Source: Alphaproteobacteria bacterium (lineage in GTDB: Bacteria; Pseudomonadota; Alphaproteobacteria; Caulobacterales; Parvularculaceae). From it: a stretch of DNA of 64,000 bases. Both the position numbers and the translations under genes were made by a program. Location of the stretch: the NCBI GenBank assembly GCA_016125425.1, contig WGLT01000023.1, forward strand, positions 17,980 to 81,979. The letters run 5' to 3'. Positions 23,037 to 33,894 of this stretch are shown one piece after another (positions within the stretch are counted from its first letter, which is position 1; each line of letters begins with the position of its first letter). The notes under the pieces are model-generated. The model worked only from the letters and a program-made list of their open reading frames with translations, had not been told where the DNA came from and did no database searches.

Positions 23037-24460
23037 GGCTTCAGCTTCTCCAGAGCGGCTGCGAGATTGTTCGCGTATTTTGTGATGTCGCCAGCGCCGA
23101 GGCAGACGACATAATCGCCAGGCTCGGCAAGTTCGGCGACGAGACGCGGCAGATCGTCGAAACTTGCGAGCGCGCGCACGTCGCGATGGCCGTGCGCAGC
23201 CGCGCCCGCGACAAGCGCATCGCGCGTCACGCCCTCAATCGGGGTTTCGCCCGCAGTGTAAATGTCAGCAATAAAGGCGACATCCGCGTCGTTAAGACAG
23301 GCGCAAAATTCATCGAAAAGGTCGCGCACGCGCGTGAAGCGATGCGGCTGCATGACGGCGATGATTTTACCGTTCGTCACCCCGCGCGCGGCGCGCAAGA
23401 CGGCGGCTATTTCGACCGGGTGATGGCCATAGTCGTCGATGATCGTAACGCCCTTCCATTCCCCCGCCCTGGTGAAACGGCGTTTAACGCCGGTGAATTT
23501 CGCAAACGCCTTCCTGATGGCCTCGTCGCTCGCTCCGATGCGCCGCGCCACTGTCGCCGCCGCGAGCGCATTGAGAACGTTGTGAACGCCAGGCATCGGC
23601 AGCGTCACGCCCTCGAGGCGCGCCATCTCTTTCCCACGCTCGCGGAAGATGATGTCAAAATGCGCCGCGCCGGATTCAAAGCTCACATTCTCGGCGCGTA
23701 TATCGGCTTGCGGGTTAAGCCCGTAGGTGATCAGCCGGCGGTCGGTTACGCGGCCGACAAGCGCCTGCACTTCCGGATGGTCAAGACATACAACGCCAAA
23801 GCCATAGAAGGGCGCATTTTCGATGAATTCGTCGAACGCTTCCCGCAGGGCTTCGAATCCGCCCCAATGCTCCAGATGTTCGGGATCGATATTGGTGACG
23901 ACGGCGACCGTCGTCGGCAGGCGCAGAAACGCCCCATCGGACTCATCCGCCTCGACGACCATCCAGTCGCCCTCGCCGATCCGCGCGTTCGTGCCATAGG
24001 CGTTGATGACGCCCCCGTTGATCACGGTCGGATCAAGACCTGCCTCGTCGAGAAGCGCCGCGATCATTGTCGTCGTTGTCGTCTTCCCATGAGTGCCGGC
24101 GACCGAAATCGTCCATTTGAGCCGCATCAACTCGGCGAGCATGTCGGCGCGGCGAACCACCGGGATATGTTTGGCGCGCGCGGCGAGAATTTCCGGATTG
24201 TCACGCTTGACCGCGGTTGAGACGACGACGGCGTCGGCGCCTTCGATATTCGACGCCTTGTGACCGATAACGATTTCAACGCCCTTTTCGCGCAAGCGCT
24301 GCACATTGGCGCCGTCGGCGACATCCGAGCCGCGCACCTCATATCCCAAATTGTGCATGACCTCGGCGATGCCGGACATGCCGATGCCGCCGATGCCGAC
24401 AAAATGGATGACGCCGACATCGAAAGGCAGGCGAATCTTGATCTTACGCGACTCTTTCAT
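23033..24460 (-). CDS. murC: UDP-N-acetylmuramate--L-alanine ligase
   Basis: Adds L-Ala to UDP-MurNAc, the first peptide-stem ligase. The 475 residues show the substrate-binding start [20 protein letters not shown], the ATP-binding P-loop GTHGKTTTT (about 117-125), and the [13 protein letters not shown] segment of the Mur ligase C-terminal domain (IIDDYGHHP). It overlaps murG by 4 bases and murB by 4 bases, so translational coupling is likely. It is cytoplasmic. Confidence 0.97.
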   Translation of the reverse strand: MKESRKIKIRLPFDVGVIHFVGIGGIGMSGIAEVMHNLGYEVRGSDVADGANVQRLREKGVEIVIGHKASNIEGADAVVVSTAVKRDNPEILAARAKHIPVVRRADMLAELMRLKWTISVAGTHGKTTTTTMIAALLDEAGLDPTVINGGVINAYGTNARIGEGDWMVVEADESDGAFLRLPTTVAVVTNIDPEHLEHWGGFEALREAFDEFIENAPFYGFGVVCLDHPEVQALVGRVTDRRLITYGLNPQADIRAENVSFESGAAHFDIIFRERGKEMARLEGVTLPMPGVHNVLNALAAATVARRIGASDEAIRKAFAKFTGVKRRFTRAGEWKGVTIIDDYGHHPVEIAAVLRAARGVTNGKIIAVMQPHRFTRVRDLFDEFCACLNDADVAFIADIYTAGETPIEGVTRDALVAGAAAHGHRDVRALASFDDLPRLVAELAEPGDYVVCLGAGDITKYANNLAAALEKLKP

Positions 24461-25560
24461 GCGGCTTTCCTTTGTCCTCGCGCGACCTCTTCGACAAGAT
24501 CCGCAAGGTTTTTGGCGGCGCCCTTTTTGACGCGGCCGGAGGCTGCGTCGGCCATTTGGGCGAGGCGGGCCGGGTCGGAGAAGAGCGCGCCAAGCGCCGC
24601 CGCCAAAGCAGACGCCGTAAACGCCTTTTCCGGCAAAAGGATGGCGGCCCCGATGTCGGCGAGCACCTTCGCGTTGCCGGTTTGGTGGTCATCCATCGCT
24701 ATCGCCAAAGGCGCAAGAATGGACGGCCGCCCTATGGTCGCGATTTCGGTGACCGTAGACGCGCCGGCCCGGGCGATCACCAGGTGCGCCTTTGCGATCC
24801 GCGCCGGCAAATCCGGAAAGAACGGCGCAAGCTCGGCCTCAATTCCCGCTTTCTGATACCGGTCAGCGACAGCGTCCTGCTCGGAATCGCGCGCCTGCTG
24901 CGTTACCTTGAGTCGTCTTCGGACGTTTTCCGGCAAGGCGGCGATTGCTTCAGGAACGACAGTCGAAAAAAGCGCCGCGCCCTGGCTCCCCCCGAATACG
25001 AGGAGATTGATCGCGCCGTCCGGCGCCGGCGCCGCATAGTCCGAACCCGCCAGGGCGATCGCGGCGTCCCGCAAGGGATTTCCGACTTCCTTCAGATGCG
25101 CGCGCGCCGGGGCGCGCTCAAGCTCCGGAAACGCATGCGCCGTAAATGTCGCGCCGGCGGCGAGCATTCGGTTCGCGCGTCCGAGAATCCCATTTTGCTC
25201 ATGCACAATGTAGGGGATTTTCAACAACGCCGCGGCTTTCATTGCAGGAAAGGACGGATAGCCGCCGAATCCGACGGCGGCGGCGATGTCGCGCCTCTTG
25301 AATTCCCGCAACGCCGTCAAAAGTCCGCCGAGGAGCGAGAATACGGCCAGCGCTTTCGCCGCCGCCCCCCCGGCGTTCGGATTCGTCGCCGAAATTTCGA
25401 AACGCTCGTCGGCGGGAAACTGGCCGGCGAAGCGTGCGCCGCGCGCGTCCGTGACAAGAAGGATGCGCCACCCGCGACGCTTCAGTTCCTGAGCTAACGC
25501 TTCAGCCGGAAACATATGCCCGCCCGTCCCGCCGGCCGCGAGGACGATCGTTCCCTTCAC
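24457..25560 (-). CDS. murG: Lipid II synthase (GlcNAc transferase MurG)
   Basis: Transfers GlcNAc from UDP-GlcNAc to lipid I on the cytoplasmic face of the membrane. The 367 residues have the GT28 fold: N-terminal loop [17 protein letters not shown], then [11 protein letters not shown], and the C-terminal UDP-GlcNAc site with [12 protein letters not shown] and [20 protein letters not shown]. It is fused by 4-base overlaps to ftsW upstream and murC downstream in the operon. Confidence 0.97.
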   Translation of the reverse strand: MKGTIVLAAGGTGGHMFPAEALAQELKRRGWRILLVTDARGARFAGQFPADERFEISATNPNAGGAAAKALAVFSLLGGLLTALREFKRRDIAAAVGFGGYPSFPAMKAAALLKIPYIVHEQNGILGRANRMLAAGATFTAHAFPELERAPARAHLKEVGNPLRDAAIALAGSDYAAPAPDGAINLLVFGGSQGAALFSTVVPEAIAALPENVRRRLKVTQQARDSEQDAVADRYQKAGIEAELAPFFPDLPARIAKAHLVIARAGASTVTEIATIGRPSILAPLAIAMDDHQTGNAKVLADIGAAILLPEKAFTASALAAALGALFSDPARLAQMADAASGRVKKGAAKNLADLVEEVARGQRKAA

Positions 25561-26696
25561 GGCATGATCTCCTTACGACGGCGCGCGCGAGTTTCCGTGC
25601 GGGAAAGCGCGAGGATGAGGCCAAATGTCAGTCCGGTCGCGAGCAGCGAGGACCCGCCATAGGAGATGAAAGGCAAGGTCATTCCCTTCGCAGGCAACAC
25701 GCGCAGATTGACGCCGATATTGATGAAGCTTTGCAAGCCGATGAGAGCGGCGAGCCCCGAGACGGCTGATTGCGCGAACAAACTTCTCAGCCCGGACGCC
25801 CGGGCGAAAAAGCGCGAAACAAGCGCGGCGAATAACGTCACTACGACGACGGCAAGAATGAACCCGCCTTCTTCGCCCGCGACTGCAAAAATGAAATCGG
25901 TATGCGCGTCCGGAAGCTGCATCTTCACCGTCGCGCCCTCGGCTCCCCGGCCGAACAATCCGCCGTGGCTGATCGCCTCAAGCGCCTTGTTGACTTGGTA
26001 CGCCCCGGGACCGTCCGGATTGAAAAAACCGTCGATGCGCTTTGCGATATGCGGCGCGAAGAGATAGCCGCCTGCAATCGCTCCGCTGGCGGCCAGGCCG
26101 AGAGCCGCAATCGATGTCCAGTTCCAGCCAATGACGAAGAACACCACCGCACCGGCCGCAGTCACAAGCATTGTCTGCCCGTAATCCGGCTGATTGATCA
26201 GCAGGGCGACAAACGCGACATACATGCCGCCCGCAATCGCCCTGCCCGGAAAGCGTCGATCGCGCGCCGCCTCCGCGAGCATCCAAGCAATCGCAACGAC
26301 AAAACCCGGTTTTGCGAATTCAGATGGTTGAAGACTGAACGGACCAAACGCCAGCCAGCGTTTTGCTCCGTTGATGTCGGGCCCGACAAATAGCGCGAGC
26401 GTCATCAGAAAAAGGGAGACGCCAAAAACGACGACCGCAAGGCGACGCGCCTGAAGCGGCGTCATAAGCGAGACGCCGACCATCACGCCCAGCGCGGGAG
26501 CGAGAAAAACAAACTGCCGAAGCGGGAAATAAAAACTATCGGAGATATGAAGACGAGCCGCTGCGGCCGGTCCCGCCGCCAAGAGCAACACAGCGCCGAT
26601 CATCACGATCAGGGCGATGAGTGCAAGACTCACGCGGTCCACCGTCCACCACCAGCGCGCGAAGGGAGAAGTATCGAGACGCGAGAGCGCTTTCAT
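25557..26696 (-). CDS. ftsW: Septal peptidoglycan glycosyltransferase FtsW
   Basis: SEDS-family polymerase that works with FtsI to build septal peptidoglycan. It has 379 residues, with about ten membrane helices. GVMVGVSLMTPLQARR and the large periplasmic loop with INQPDYGQTM (part of the SEDS signature) are present. The family C-terminal block LRVLPAKGMTLPFISYGGSSLLATG is also clear. The start overlaps the murD stop by 4 bases. It lies between murD and murG, the standard position. Confidence 0.96.
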   Translation of the reverse strand: MKALSRLDTSPFARWWWTVDRVSLALIALIVMIGAVLLLAAGPAAAARLHISDSFYFPLRQFVFLAPALGVMVGVSLMTPLQARRLAVVVFGVSLFLMTLALFVGPDINGAKRWLAFGPFSLQPSEFAKPGFVVAIAWMLAEAARDRRFPGRAIAGGMYVAFVALLINQPDYGQTMLVTAAGAVVFFVIGWNWTSIAALGLAASGAIAGGYLFAPHIAKRIDGFFNPDGPGAYQVNKALEAISHGGLFGRGAEGATVKMQLPDAHTDFIFAVAGEEGGFILAVVVVTLFAALVSRFFARASGLRSLFAQSAVSGLAALIGLQSFINIGVNLRVLPAKGMTLPFISYGGSSLLATGLTFGLILALSRTETRARRRKEIMP

Positions 26697-28105
26697 GCCG
26701 CCTCGCCAGCCGAACGTGTCGCCGCCTGCGCCAATCGGCGGAACTCATTTCCGCGCTCCTCGAAATTCTTGAACTGATCATAAGACGCGCAAGCCGGCGA
26801 CAGCAGCACAACAGATGAGAGCGCCTTGTTCTGCATCGCATCGCGCGCCGCCTGCGCAACGGCGCGCTCCAAATCGCCACACTGCACGACGACAGTCGCG
26901 CCTTCGAGCTGCGCCTCGAATGCCTCAGCCGCTTCGCCGATCAGATAGGCGCGCCGGACGCGACTCATGAGCGGGCGAAGGGAGAGAACGCCGCCTTCTT
27001 TCGGACGTCCGCCCGCAATCCAGAAAATCTCATCGTAGGAATTGAGCGCGCGCGCTGCGGCGTCCGCGTTCGTCGCTTTGGAATCGTTGACGAAAAGTAC
27101 GGCGCCTGCTCGCGCGACGACCTCCATCCGATGCGGCAGACTTTCGAAACGCTCCATCGCCTTGACAGCCAGCGCCGGCGAAACCCCCGCCGCCATCGCC
27201 GCGGCGAGCGCGGCGGAGGCGTTTTGCCAATTATGCCGCCCCCGCAATCCCGAAATGGCGCGGATGTCGCCTGCTTCACCCGTCTTGCCGTCGAGATTGT
27301 AAAAGAGCTTGCCGGCGAGCGAAAAAACGCCCCGGCCGAGCGAGCCTTCTGATGAAATCGGCACCACCTTGCGCGCGCCTTCGGCCGAAAGCGCCGCGCA
27401 GACGCCCTGCGATTCAGCATCGTCGACGCCGACGATCGCCCAATCATCCGCGGTCTGATTCAAGAAGATGCGCCGCTTGGCGGCGACATAGCCCGCCATG
27501 TCGCCATGTCTGTCAAGGTGGTCGGGAGAGACATTGAGCAACACAGCGATATTGGCCCGCAGCGATGTCGCAAGATCGAGCTGGAATGAAGATAGCTCGA
27601 GCACGTAGACCATTTCCGGGTCCGGCTCCGGCAGCGCCAGCGCCGGCTCGCCGATATTTCCGCCCACGACCGTGTGAAATCCAGCGTCCTTCAATATGTG
27701 ACCAATGAGCGCCGTCGTCGTGGATTTTCCGTTCGATCCCGTGATGGCGATGATGCGCGGGCGCGCGTTTTCCGCAAACGCATTCACCGCGCGCGCAAAT
27801 AATTCGATGTCGCCGATTACTTCGACATTCTCGGCATGCGCTTTGCGGACAATTGCATGCGGTTTCGGATGAGTCAGCGGCACGCCGGGAGATAGCACGA
27901 CTGCCGCGAGTTCGCCCCAGGGCCATTCCTTCGGATGTTCTGCGCGGTATTCGGTGTTCGCGGTCTTCTCTCTGGCCGTGGGGCTCTCGTCCCAGGTGAA
28001 TACGTCGGCCCCCGACGCCACAAGAGCCTCTGCTGCCGCAACGCCGGTCGCGCCAAGGCCGAACACCGCGAATTTCTTCTTTTGCACTTTAGGGATGATA
28101 ATCAT
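26693..28105 (-). CDS. murD: UDP-N-acetylmuramoyl-L-alanine--D-glutamate ligase
   Basis: Adds D-Glu to the UDP-MurNAc-Ala stem. The 470 residues include the Rossmann-like N-terminus FGLGATGVAAAEALVASG, the ATP P-loop ITGSNGKSTTTALIGH, the nucleotide contact PDHLDRHGDM and the C-terminal NDSKATNADAAARAL with WIAGG.PKEG. It follows mraY by 7 bases and overlaps ftsW by 4 bases. Confidence 0.97.
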   Translation of the reverse strand: MIIIPKVQKKKFAVFGLGATGVAAAEALVASGADVFTWDESPTAREKTANTEYRAEHPKEWPWGELAAVVLSPGVPLTHPKPHAIVRKAHAENVEVIGDIELFARAVNAFAENARPRIIAITGSNGKSTTTALIGHILKDAGFHTVVGGNIGEPALALPEPDPEMVYVLELSSFQLDLATSLRANIAVLLNVSPDHLDRHGDMAGYVAAKRRIFLNQTADDWAIVGVDDAESQGVCAALSAEGARKVVPISSEGSLGRGVFSLAGKLFYNLDGKTGEAGDIRAISGLRGRHNWQNASAALAAAMAAGVSPALAVKAMERFESLPHRMEVVARAGAVLFVNDSKATNADAAARALNSYDEIFWIAGGRPKEGGVLSLRPLMSRVRRAYLIGEAAEAFEAQLEGATVVVQCGDLERAVAQAARDAMQNKALSSVVLLSPACASYDQFKNFEERGNEFRRLAQAATRSAGEAA

Positions 28106-28112
28106 CGCTGGC

Positions 28113-29219
28113 TTACCGCAATTTCAGCGTCGAAAGGCCGGCAAGCGCAAGAATGACCGCGATGATCCAAAAACGGATCACGATCGTCGATTCTTTCCAG
28201 CCGAGTTGTTCGAAATGATGGTGGATCGGCGCCATCCGGAACACTCGCTTGCCGGTGAGTTTGAAAGACGCGATCTGGATCATGACCGAAAGTCCTTCGA
28301 GAACGAAGAGTCCGCCGACGATCGCCAGAACAATTTCATGCTTGACCGCAACTGCCATAGAGCCGATCGCCCCGCCGAGCGCCAGCGAACCGGTATCTCC
28401 CATGAAGATTGCGGCGGGCGGCGCGTTGAACCAGAGAAATCCGAGCCCCGCCCCTATGATAGCCGCCGCGATCACAGACAGCTCGCCCGCTCCGGGAACG
28501 AAGGGAATCGCCAGATAGTTCGCATAAATTGCGTTGCCGACGAGATAGGCGATAATCGCGTAGGCGGCCGCCGCGATCATAACCGGAACCGTCGCGAGCC
28601 CGTCGAGCCCGTCTGTCAGATTGACCGTGTTTGATGCGCCCACGATGACGAAGGATGCGAACGGCACGAACAGAACGCCCAGCGGAATGTAAAAATTCTT
28701 GAAGAACGGAACCGCGACTCCCGTTGCAATCCCTGGAGGAACTTCCGGGGATGAAGCGAGCGTATCCATGCAGAAATAGCCGGCGAGCAACGCCACGGCG
28801 AACTGCACGCCAAGCTTGAGGCTCCCGACGACGCCGCTCGCCGATTGCTTCGTGACCTTCATATAGTCGTCTACGAATCCGAGGCCGCCATAAGCCAGCG
28901 TCACGCCGAGAACGATCCAGACATACGGGTTGTCGAGCCGAGCCCAAAGCAAAGTCGCCACGATGAGCGAAATGAGAATCAGCACGCCCCCCATGGTCGG
29001 GGTTCCCGCCTTTTCAATAATGTGACTCTGCGGACCATCGTGACGGATCGGTTGACCACGCCCTTGCTTTCTTCGCATCCAGCGAATGAGTCTGGGGCCG
29101 AAATAAAAGGAGATCAGAAGCGCGGTCATGACCGCGCCGCCCGCTCTGAATGTTTGATAGCGGAAAACGTTGAAGAGCTGGAACTGCTCTGCATACGGCG
29201 TAAGAAGAAGATAGAGCAT
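28113..29219 (-). CDS. mraY: Phospho-MurNAc-pentapeptide transferase
   Basis: Attaches phospho-MurNAc-pentapeptide to undecaprenyl phosphate, giving lipid I. A 368-residue integral membrane enzyme with about ten helices. Catalytic or metal-binding aspartate motifs are visible: [23 protein letters not shown] and [12 protein letters not shown], and the HHHFE loop ([12 protein letters not shown]) near the C-terminus. It follows murF by 21 bases in the operon. Confidence 0.97.
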   Translation of the reverse strand: MLYLLLTPYAEQFQLFNVFRYQTFRAGGAVMTALLISFYFGPRLIRWMRRKQGRGQPIRHDGPQSHIIEKAGTPTMGGVLILISLIVATLLWARLDNPYVWIVLGVTLAYGGLGFVDDYMKVTKQSASGVVGSLKLGVQFAVALLAGYFCMDTLASSPEVPPGIATGVAVPFFKNFYIPLGVLFVPFASFVIVGASNTVNLTDGLDGLATVPVMIAAAAYAIIAYLVGNAIYANYLAIPFVPGAGELSVIAAAIIGAGLGFLWFNAPPAAIFMGDTGSLALGGAIGSMAVAVKHEIVLAIVGGLFVLEGLSVMIQIASFKLTGKRVFRMAPIHHHFEQLGWKESTIVIRFWIIAVILALAGLSTLKLR

Positions 29220-29240
29220 CTCGCCCGTGAATTCTGTTGT

Positions 29241-30701
29241 TTATTCGCCGCCCGCCCGCGCGCGCGGTCCTGTTTCGCCTAAATCGTCGAGCCGTCGAAC
29301 GATTTCGCTGACCTTAGACGCGTTCGAGCCCTTAATCATCACAATGTCTCCGGCGCGCAGATCTGCGATCACTGCTTCGGCGAGTCCGGCGGCCGACGAA
29401 GCCGCGCCCGCTCGCATCTCCGCCGGCGCCTTTTCCCACAAATGACGCATCAAGTCGCCGGCGACATATAGGCGATCGACTCCCGCAGCGACGAGAGCCG
29501 GCGCGAGTTCCGCGTGAAGCGCGGGGGCGTCCGGTCCGAGCTCCAGCATCTCGCCGAGCACGGCCACGCGCCGGCCGCCGCGTTCGGGCTTCTGAGCCCC
29601 GAGTAAGGCGATCGCCGCCGCCATCGACGCCGGATTGGCGTTGTAGCTTTCGTCAACCAGAATCGCTTCCCCGCCCCTTGGGAGATGAATGGCGCGCCGA
29701 GCGCCGCGCCCCTCGGCCGGCCGATGACGGCGCAGGGCTCTCGCCGCCCTTTCGATCGACGCTCCCGCCGCGAACGCTGCGGCGAGCGCCGCAAGCGAGT
29801 TTATCGCTTGGTGTCGACCAGGTGCGCCGATGCGATACGCAAGCGGCGCGCCTCTCACGCTCGCCTTGATCAAGCCGCCCTCGCCGTCGATCGCATAGTC
29901 CATCAGGCGAAAATCCGCCTCGGGGTCTTCGCCGAAGGTCAATATCCGCGCAGCGCCCGCTTCTTCCGCTCGCCGGAGAAGCAAGGCGTAATGCTCGTTG
30001 TCGCGCGGAAGAATCGCCGCTCCGCCTTTCGAGAGACCAAGGAAGATTTCAGCCTTTGCTTCGGCGATTTTCTCTGTCGTGCCGAAAAATTCGAGATGCG
30101 CCTGAGCGACAGTCGTGATGATCGCTACATGAGGCGCGACAAGCCTGGTGAGCGGGGTGATTTCGCCCGCGTGGTTCATGCCAATCTCGAATACTGAGAA
30201 TTCGGCGCGCATTGGCAGACGCGCCAGCGAGAGGGGCACGCCCCAATGGTTATTGTAACTCTTGTCGGAGGCATGCACTTCGCCTGAGGGCGCGAGCGCG
30301 CAGCGGAGCATCTCCTTGACGCTTGTCTTTCCGGCGCTGCCGGTCACAGCGATACGTTTGCCGAAATTTCGCAAGCGAGCGGCGCGGGCGAGATCGCGCA
30401 GACCTTCGAGCGCATCCGGAACGAGGAGGAGCGGCGCGCCCTCCGGCGTGTCGTCCGGAGCGCGCTCGACGAGCGCCGCAGACGCGCCTTTCGCAAAGGC
30501 CGCCGCGAGGAAGTCGTGACCGTCGCGGACATCCTTCAACGCGACGAACATCTCTCCCTTCTTGAGCGTGCGCGTATCAATCGATACGCCGCCCGCCGCC
30601 CATTCCTCAGCGATCCAGCGATCGGGATCGCCGCCGCGCGCGCAAAGGGCGCCGCCTGTCGCAGCCGCCGCTTCATACGCTGTCCACAGCCCGCTCGTCA
30701 T
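29241..30701 (-). CDS. murF: UDP-MurNAc-tripeptide--D-Ala-D-Ala ligase
   Basis: Adds the D-Ala-D-Ala dipeptide made by Ddl, completing the pentapeptide. It has 486 residues. The ATP site ITGSAGKTSVKEML, the EIGMNHAGEI motif and the VDESYNANPASMAAAI motif of MurF are present. A Gly-Ala rich N-terminal extension and C-terminal tail vary in the family. It overlaps murE by 4 bases, so both ligases are probably co-translated. Confidence 0.96.
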   Translation of the reverse strand: MTSGLWTAYEAAAATGGALCARGGDPDRWIAEEWAAGGVSIDTRTLKKGEMFVALKDVRDGHDFLAAAFAKGASAALVERAPDDTPEGAPLLLVPDALEGLRDLARAARLRNFGKRIAVTGSAGKTSVKEMLRCALAPSGEVHASDKSYNNHWGVPLSLARLPMRAEFSVFEIGMNHAGEITPLTRLVAPHVAIITTVAQAHLEFFGTTEKIAEAKAEIFLGLSKGGAAILPRDNEHYALLLRRAEEAGAARILTFGEDPEADFRLMDYAIDGEGGLIKASVRGAPLAYRIGAPGRHQAINSLAALAAAFAAGASIERAARALRRHRPAEGRGARRAIHLPRGGEAILVDESYNANPASMAAAIALLGAQKPERGGRRVAVLGEMLELGPDAPALHAELAPALVAAGVDRLYVAGDLMRHLWEKAPAEMRAGAASSAAGLAEAVIADLRAGDIVMIKGSNASKVSEIVRRLDDLGETGPRARAGGE

Positions 30702-32122
30702 CTCCGCCTCCCCGCAGCGGCGCGCGCCACAGCCGCATCATCAAACGGCGTCACGCGCTCGCCGATGATTTGGCCGGTTTCGTGGCCCTTGCCGGCGATC
30801 AGCAGAACATCGCCTGCGCCCAACATTCTCACGCCTTCTTCGATCGCGGCGCCCCGATCTCCAATTTCAAGAGCGCCGGGAGCGCCGGAGAGAACGGCGC
30901 GCCTAATCGCGGCCGGGTCTTCCGAGCGCGGATTATCATCCGTAACGATCACAATATCGGCGCCAGTTTGAGCGGCCGCTCCCATCAGCGGCCTCTTTTC
31001 CCGATCGCGATCGCCGCCGGCGCCGATGATCGCTATGAGTTTGCCCGATACATGAGGCCGGATCGCGGCCAGCGCCGTCGCAACCGCATCCGGCGTATGC
31101 GCATAATCAACGTAGACCGTTCCGCCGCCTGCTTCTGCAACACGCTGCATGCGGCCCGGCGCGCCCTCAAGGCGCGCGAGCAATGGAAGCGCCCGCGAGG
31201 GCTGGGCGCCGAGCCCGATTGTCAGGCCGGCGGCGAGCAAAGCGTTTTCAGCCTGAAACGCGCCGATCAGCGGCAGGCTGATATCGTAGTTACGCCCGCC
31301 GGCGGCGACTTTGATCGCAAGCCCAGCCGCCTGCGGGGAAACGTCTAGAAGTTTGATTTCTCGCCCGGCGGCGCCCGTCGTCAGAACGCGCGCGCCGGCG
31401 CGCCTCGCGGTCTCTATGACGCGGTCAGCGCCTTCCCCGTCCGCATTGACGACAGCAAGACATCCTTGCGGCAACAACTCGCTGAATAATCTGAGTTTGG
31501 CGGCGAAGTAGGCTTCGAAGTCGGCATGATAATCAAGATGATCTTGCGTAATATTGGTGAAAGCCGCGGCGGCGAATTCTACGCCGTCAACGCGATACTG
31601 CGCTAGACCGTGGCTCGACACTTCCATCGCAAGATGCGTCGTTCCCGAATTCGCCATGCCAGCGAGAATTTCGTGAAGGATAACGGGATCCGGCGTTGTG
31701 TGCCGGAGCTTCGCGAAATAGCCCGGCCCTTCGGCGCCGAGTGTTCCGAGGCTGCCGGCGTTGTCTCCCAGGAGCCGCCAGAGCTGAGCCGCAAAACGCG
31801 CCGTCGAGGTCTTACCGTTGGTGCCAGTGACGCCGACGACCACATTCGGTTGCGCGCCGAAGAACTTCGCCGCTATCAGCGCCAGGCGCCGGCGCGGATT
31901 TGCGTCCTCAATTACGGGAACACGCGCGCAAACGCCCGGCGCTCCGAGAACAGCGGCGGCGCCATTTTCCTCCGCCTGCGGAATAAAATCGGCGCCGTTC
32001 GCTTCGACGCCCGGCAGCGCGGCGAAAAGGAACCCGGGACGCACTGCGCGGCTGTCAGCCGTAAGCCCGACAATTTCGGGATCGACTTTACCGGGGGCGC
32101 CGGAGATGACCGACAATCTCAC
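30698..32122 (-). CDS. murE: UDP-MurNAc-L-Ala-D-Glu--meso-DAP ligase
   Basis: Adds meso-diaminopimelate to the stem peptide. The 474 residues show SRAVRPGFLFAALPG (N-domain), ATP motif GVTGTNGKTSTARF, TTPDPVILHEIL, and the residue-selecting DNPR motif in VTDDNPRSEDP, which indicates mDAP rather than lysine. It overlaps ftsI and murF by 4 bases each. It is cytoplasmic. Confidence 0.97.
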   Translation of the reverse strand: MRLSVISGAPGKVDPEIVGLTADSRAVRPGFLFAALPGVEANGADFIPQAEENGAAAVLGAPGVCARVPVIEDANPRRRLALIAAKFFGAQPNVVVGVTGTNGKTSTARFAAQLWRLLGDNAGSLGTLGAEGPGYFAKLRHTTPDPVILHEILAGMANSGTTHLAMEVSSHGLAQYRVDGVEFAAAAFTNITQDHLDYHADFEAYFAAKLRLFSELLPQGCLAVVNADGEGADRVIETARRAGARVLTTGAAGREIKLLDVSPQAAGLAIKVAAGGRNYDISLPLIGAFQAENALLAAGLTIGLGAQPSRALPLLARLEGAPGRMQRVAEAGGGTVYVDYAHTPDAVATALAAIRPHVSGKLIAIIGAGGDRDREKRPLMGAAAQTGADIVIVTDDNPRSEDPAAIRRAVLSGAPGALEIGDRGAAIEEGVRMLGAGDVLLIAGKGHETGQIIGERVTPFDDAAVARAAAGRRR

Positions 32123-33882
32123 CCTCCCCCTCCAACTGCGCCCGTCCGCTCAGCCGAACCGGCCTCCGCCGATTGGTAGCCTTGATAAAAGCCCGCAAGC
32201 GCGGTCGCCTCGTTGACGGGCATCACGCCCAAAGTCGGCGCTATCCTTTGGACGAGTCGCCCAAAGGCGGGGGCGACATTCCAACCCGCCGTCGCATAGC
32301 CATGCGTGTCTTTAACGCCTTGGGGATCATCGAGAGAAATCATAACGGTGTAGCGCGGCGCATATCCCGGGAACGCGCCGACAAAACTCGAAATGCGCGC
32401 GCCGACATCATATCCCCCAGCGTCGACTTTGTCCGCAGTCGCGGTCTTTCCGATCGGATAGTAGCCAGGCGCCTTGGCGAATTCGGCTGTGCCGTCGGTT
32501 ACGACGCGGCGCAGTATGCGCCGCATGATCGCGCTGGTCCTTTCCGAAAAGACGCGTCTGCCCGGCCGCGCGTCTGTCGCCTTGAGAAAAGTCGGAACAC
32601 GGTACTCGCCGCCGTTCACAATGGCCGTGAATGCGGCGAGCAGGTGAAGCGGCGTCACCGCGATTCCATGACCATACGCGATCGTCGCCGATTCAACCGG
32701 CCCCCATTTGTAGGGAAGCTCGGGCGCCCGGTTCTCGGGAATCTCGATCGGCAGAGGCTGCGTCAGATCGAGCGCCCTGAAAAAAGCCCGCTGACGATCG
32801 ATTCCGAGGCTCGCGGCGATTTCCGCCGCGCCGATATTCGACGAATACTGTATCACCTCGGACAAACTCAAAATCCGCCTTTGCGGGTGATAGTCATGGA
32901 TCAAGCGGTCTGCAACGCGATAAGGTTTTCGCGCATCATAGACGGAGGATTCGCTGGCCGCCCCCGCCTCGAGCGCCGACGCGGCGGTCACTGTCTTGAA
33001 GGCTGACCCGAGTTCATAATCATCATAGGTGGCGCGATTGCGGCGCCAATCCGCCGGTGCGGCGCCAGGATCATTCGGATCGAAGTCCGGATAATTCGCC
33101 AGCGCGATGACCTCGCCTGTCCTCGCGTCCATGACAATCCCCCATCCCGCCTTGGCGCTATACTTCTTCGTAATCCCGGCGAGTTCGCTTTCCAGCGCCT
33201 GCTGAACGCGCACATCGATCGAAGAGACCAACGGCCCGCCGTCCCCTTTTTCGTCCAGCACCTTCTCCAGCCCCATCACGCCGCCCTTGCCGGGTTCGGT
33301 GACCCCGACGACGTGAGCGGCGAGCGCCTCCTGCGGATAAAAGCGCCGGCTGCGCGCCGCAAAACGGACGCCGGGCAATCCGAGCCTGAACGCCTTTTCC
33401 TTCTGTTCAGGCGTGAGGTCGTTCAACACCTCGACATAGCGGCCCTCTTTGAGTTTCGCCTCCAACTCTTTTGCGTCGATTTGCGGAAACGCTGCGGCGA
33501 GCTTGGTCGCTGTCTCATGCGCGTCCCAAACATCGCGCCCTGCGACTTCAAGGGCGACCATCGGCAGATTGGTCGCGAGGATCACGCCATTGCGGTCAAG
33601 GATTTCAGGCCGAGGGCGCAAATCGCCCGTCGCCGCCGCCACGCGTCCCCCCGCCTCTCCGTCGCCAAGGGAGATAAACGCCAGCCGGACTGCAAGCCCG
33701 AGATACGCCACGCTGAAGACTAGCGCGAGCATGGCGATGCGGTTTCGCGACCGCGTGGCTGTTTTGGCTCGCCGGCTTTCGGCTAATGGGGCCGAAGCCT
33801 CCGGCGCGGGCCCGAATTCAGGGCTCTCGGCGATCACATAGCACCGCGTGCTGCGTTTTCTCCGGCGCCGAAACAGCTTCAT
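32119..33882 (-). CDS. ftsI: Septal transpeptidase FtsI (PBP3)
   Basis: Class B penicillin-binding protein that cross-links septal peptidoglycan with FtsW. The 587 residues have an Arg-rich cytoplasmic tail, one membrane helix at about 50-72, a PBP dimer domain, and a transpeptidase domain with the active site SAFK (Ser293-Lys296) and SSN (347-349). The third motif reads KTAT at 479-482, where KTG is the rule (see findings). The sequence around it is normal. The start overlaps nothing odd: ftsL ends 12 bases upstream, and the stop overlaps murE by 4 bases. Confidence 0.95.
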   Translation of the reverse strand: MKLFRRRRKRSTRCYVIAESPEFGPAPEASAPLAESRRAKTATRSRNRIAMLALVFSVAYLGLAVRLAFISLGDGEAGGRVAAATGDLRPRPEILDRNGVILATNLPMVALEVAGRDVWDAHETATKLAAAFPQIDAKELEAKLKEGRYVEVLNDLTPEQKEKAFRLGLPGVRFAARSRRFYPQEALAAHVVGVTEPGKGGVMGLEKVLDEKGDGGPLVSSIDVRVQQALESELAGITKKYSAKAGWGIVMDARTGEVIALANYPDFDPNDPGAAPADWRRNRATYDDYELGSAFKTVTAASALEAGAASESSVYDARKPYRVADRLIHDYHPQRRILSLSEVIQYSSNIGAAEIAASLGIDRQRAFFRALDLTQPLPIEIPENRAPELPYKWGPVESATIAYGHGIAVTPLHLLAAFTAIVNGGEYRVPTFLKATDARPGRRVFSERTSAIMRRILRRVVTDGTAEFAKAPGYYPIGKTATADKVDAGGYDVGARISSFVGAFPGYAPRYTVMISLDDPQGVKDTHGYATAGWNVAPAFGRLVQRIAPTLGVMPVNEATALAGFYQGYQSAEAGSAERTGAVGGGG

Positions 33883-33894
33883 CGCCCGCTTCCG

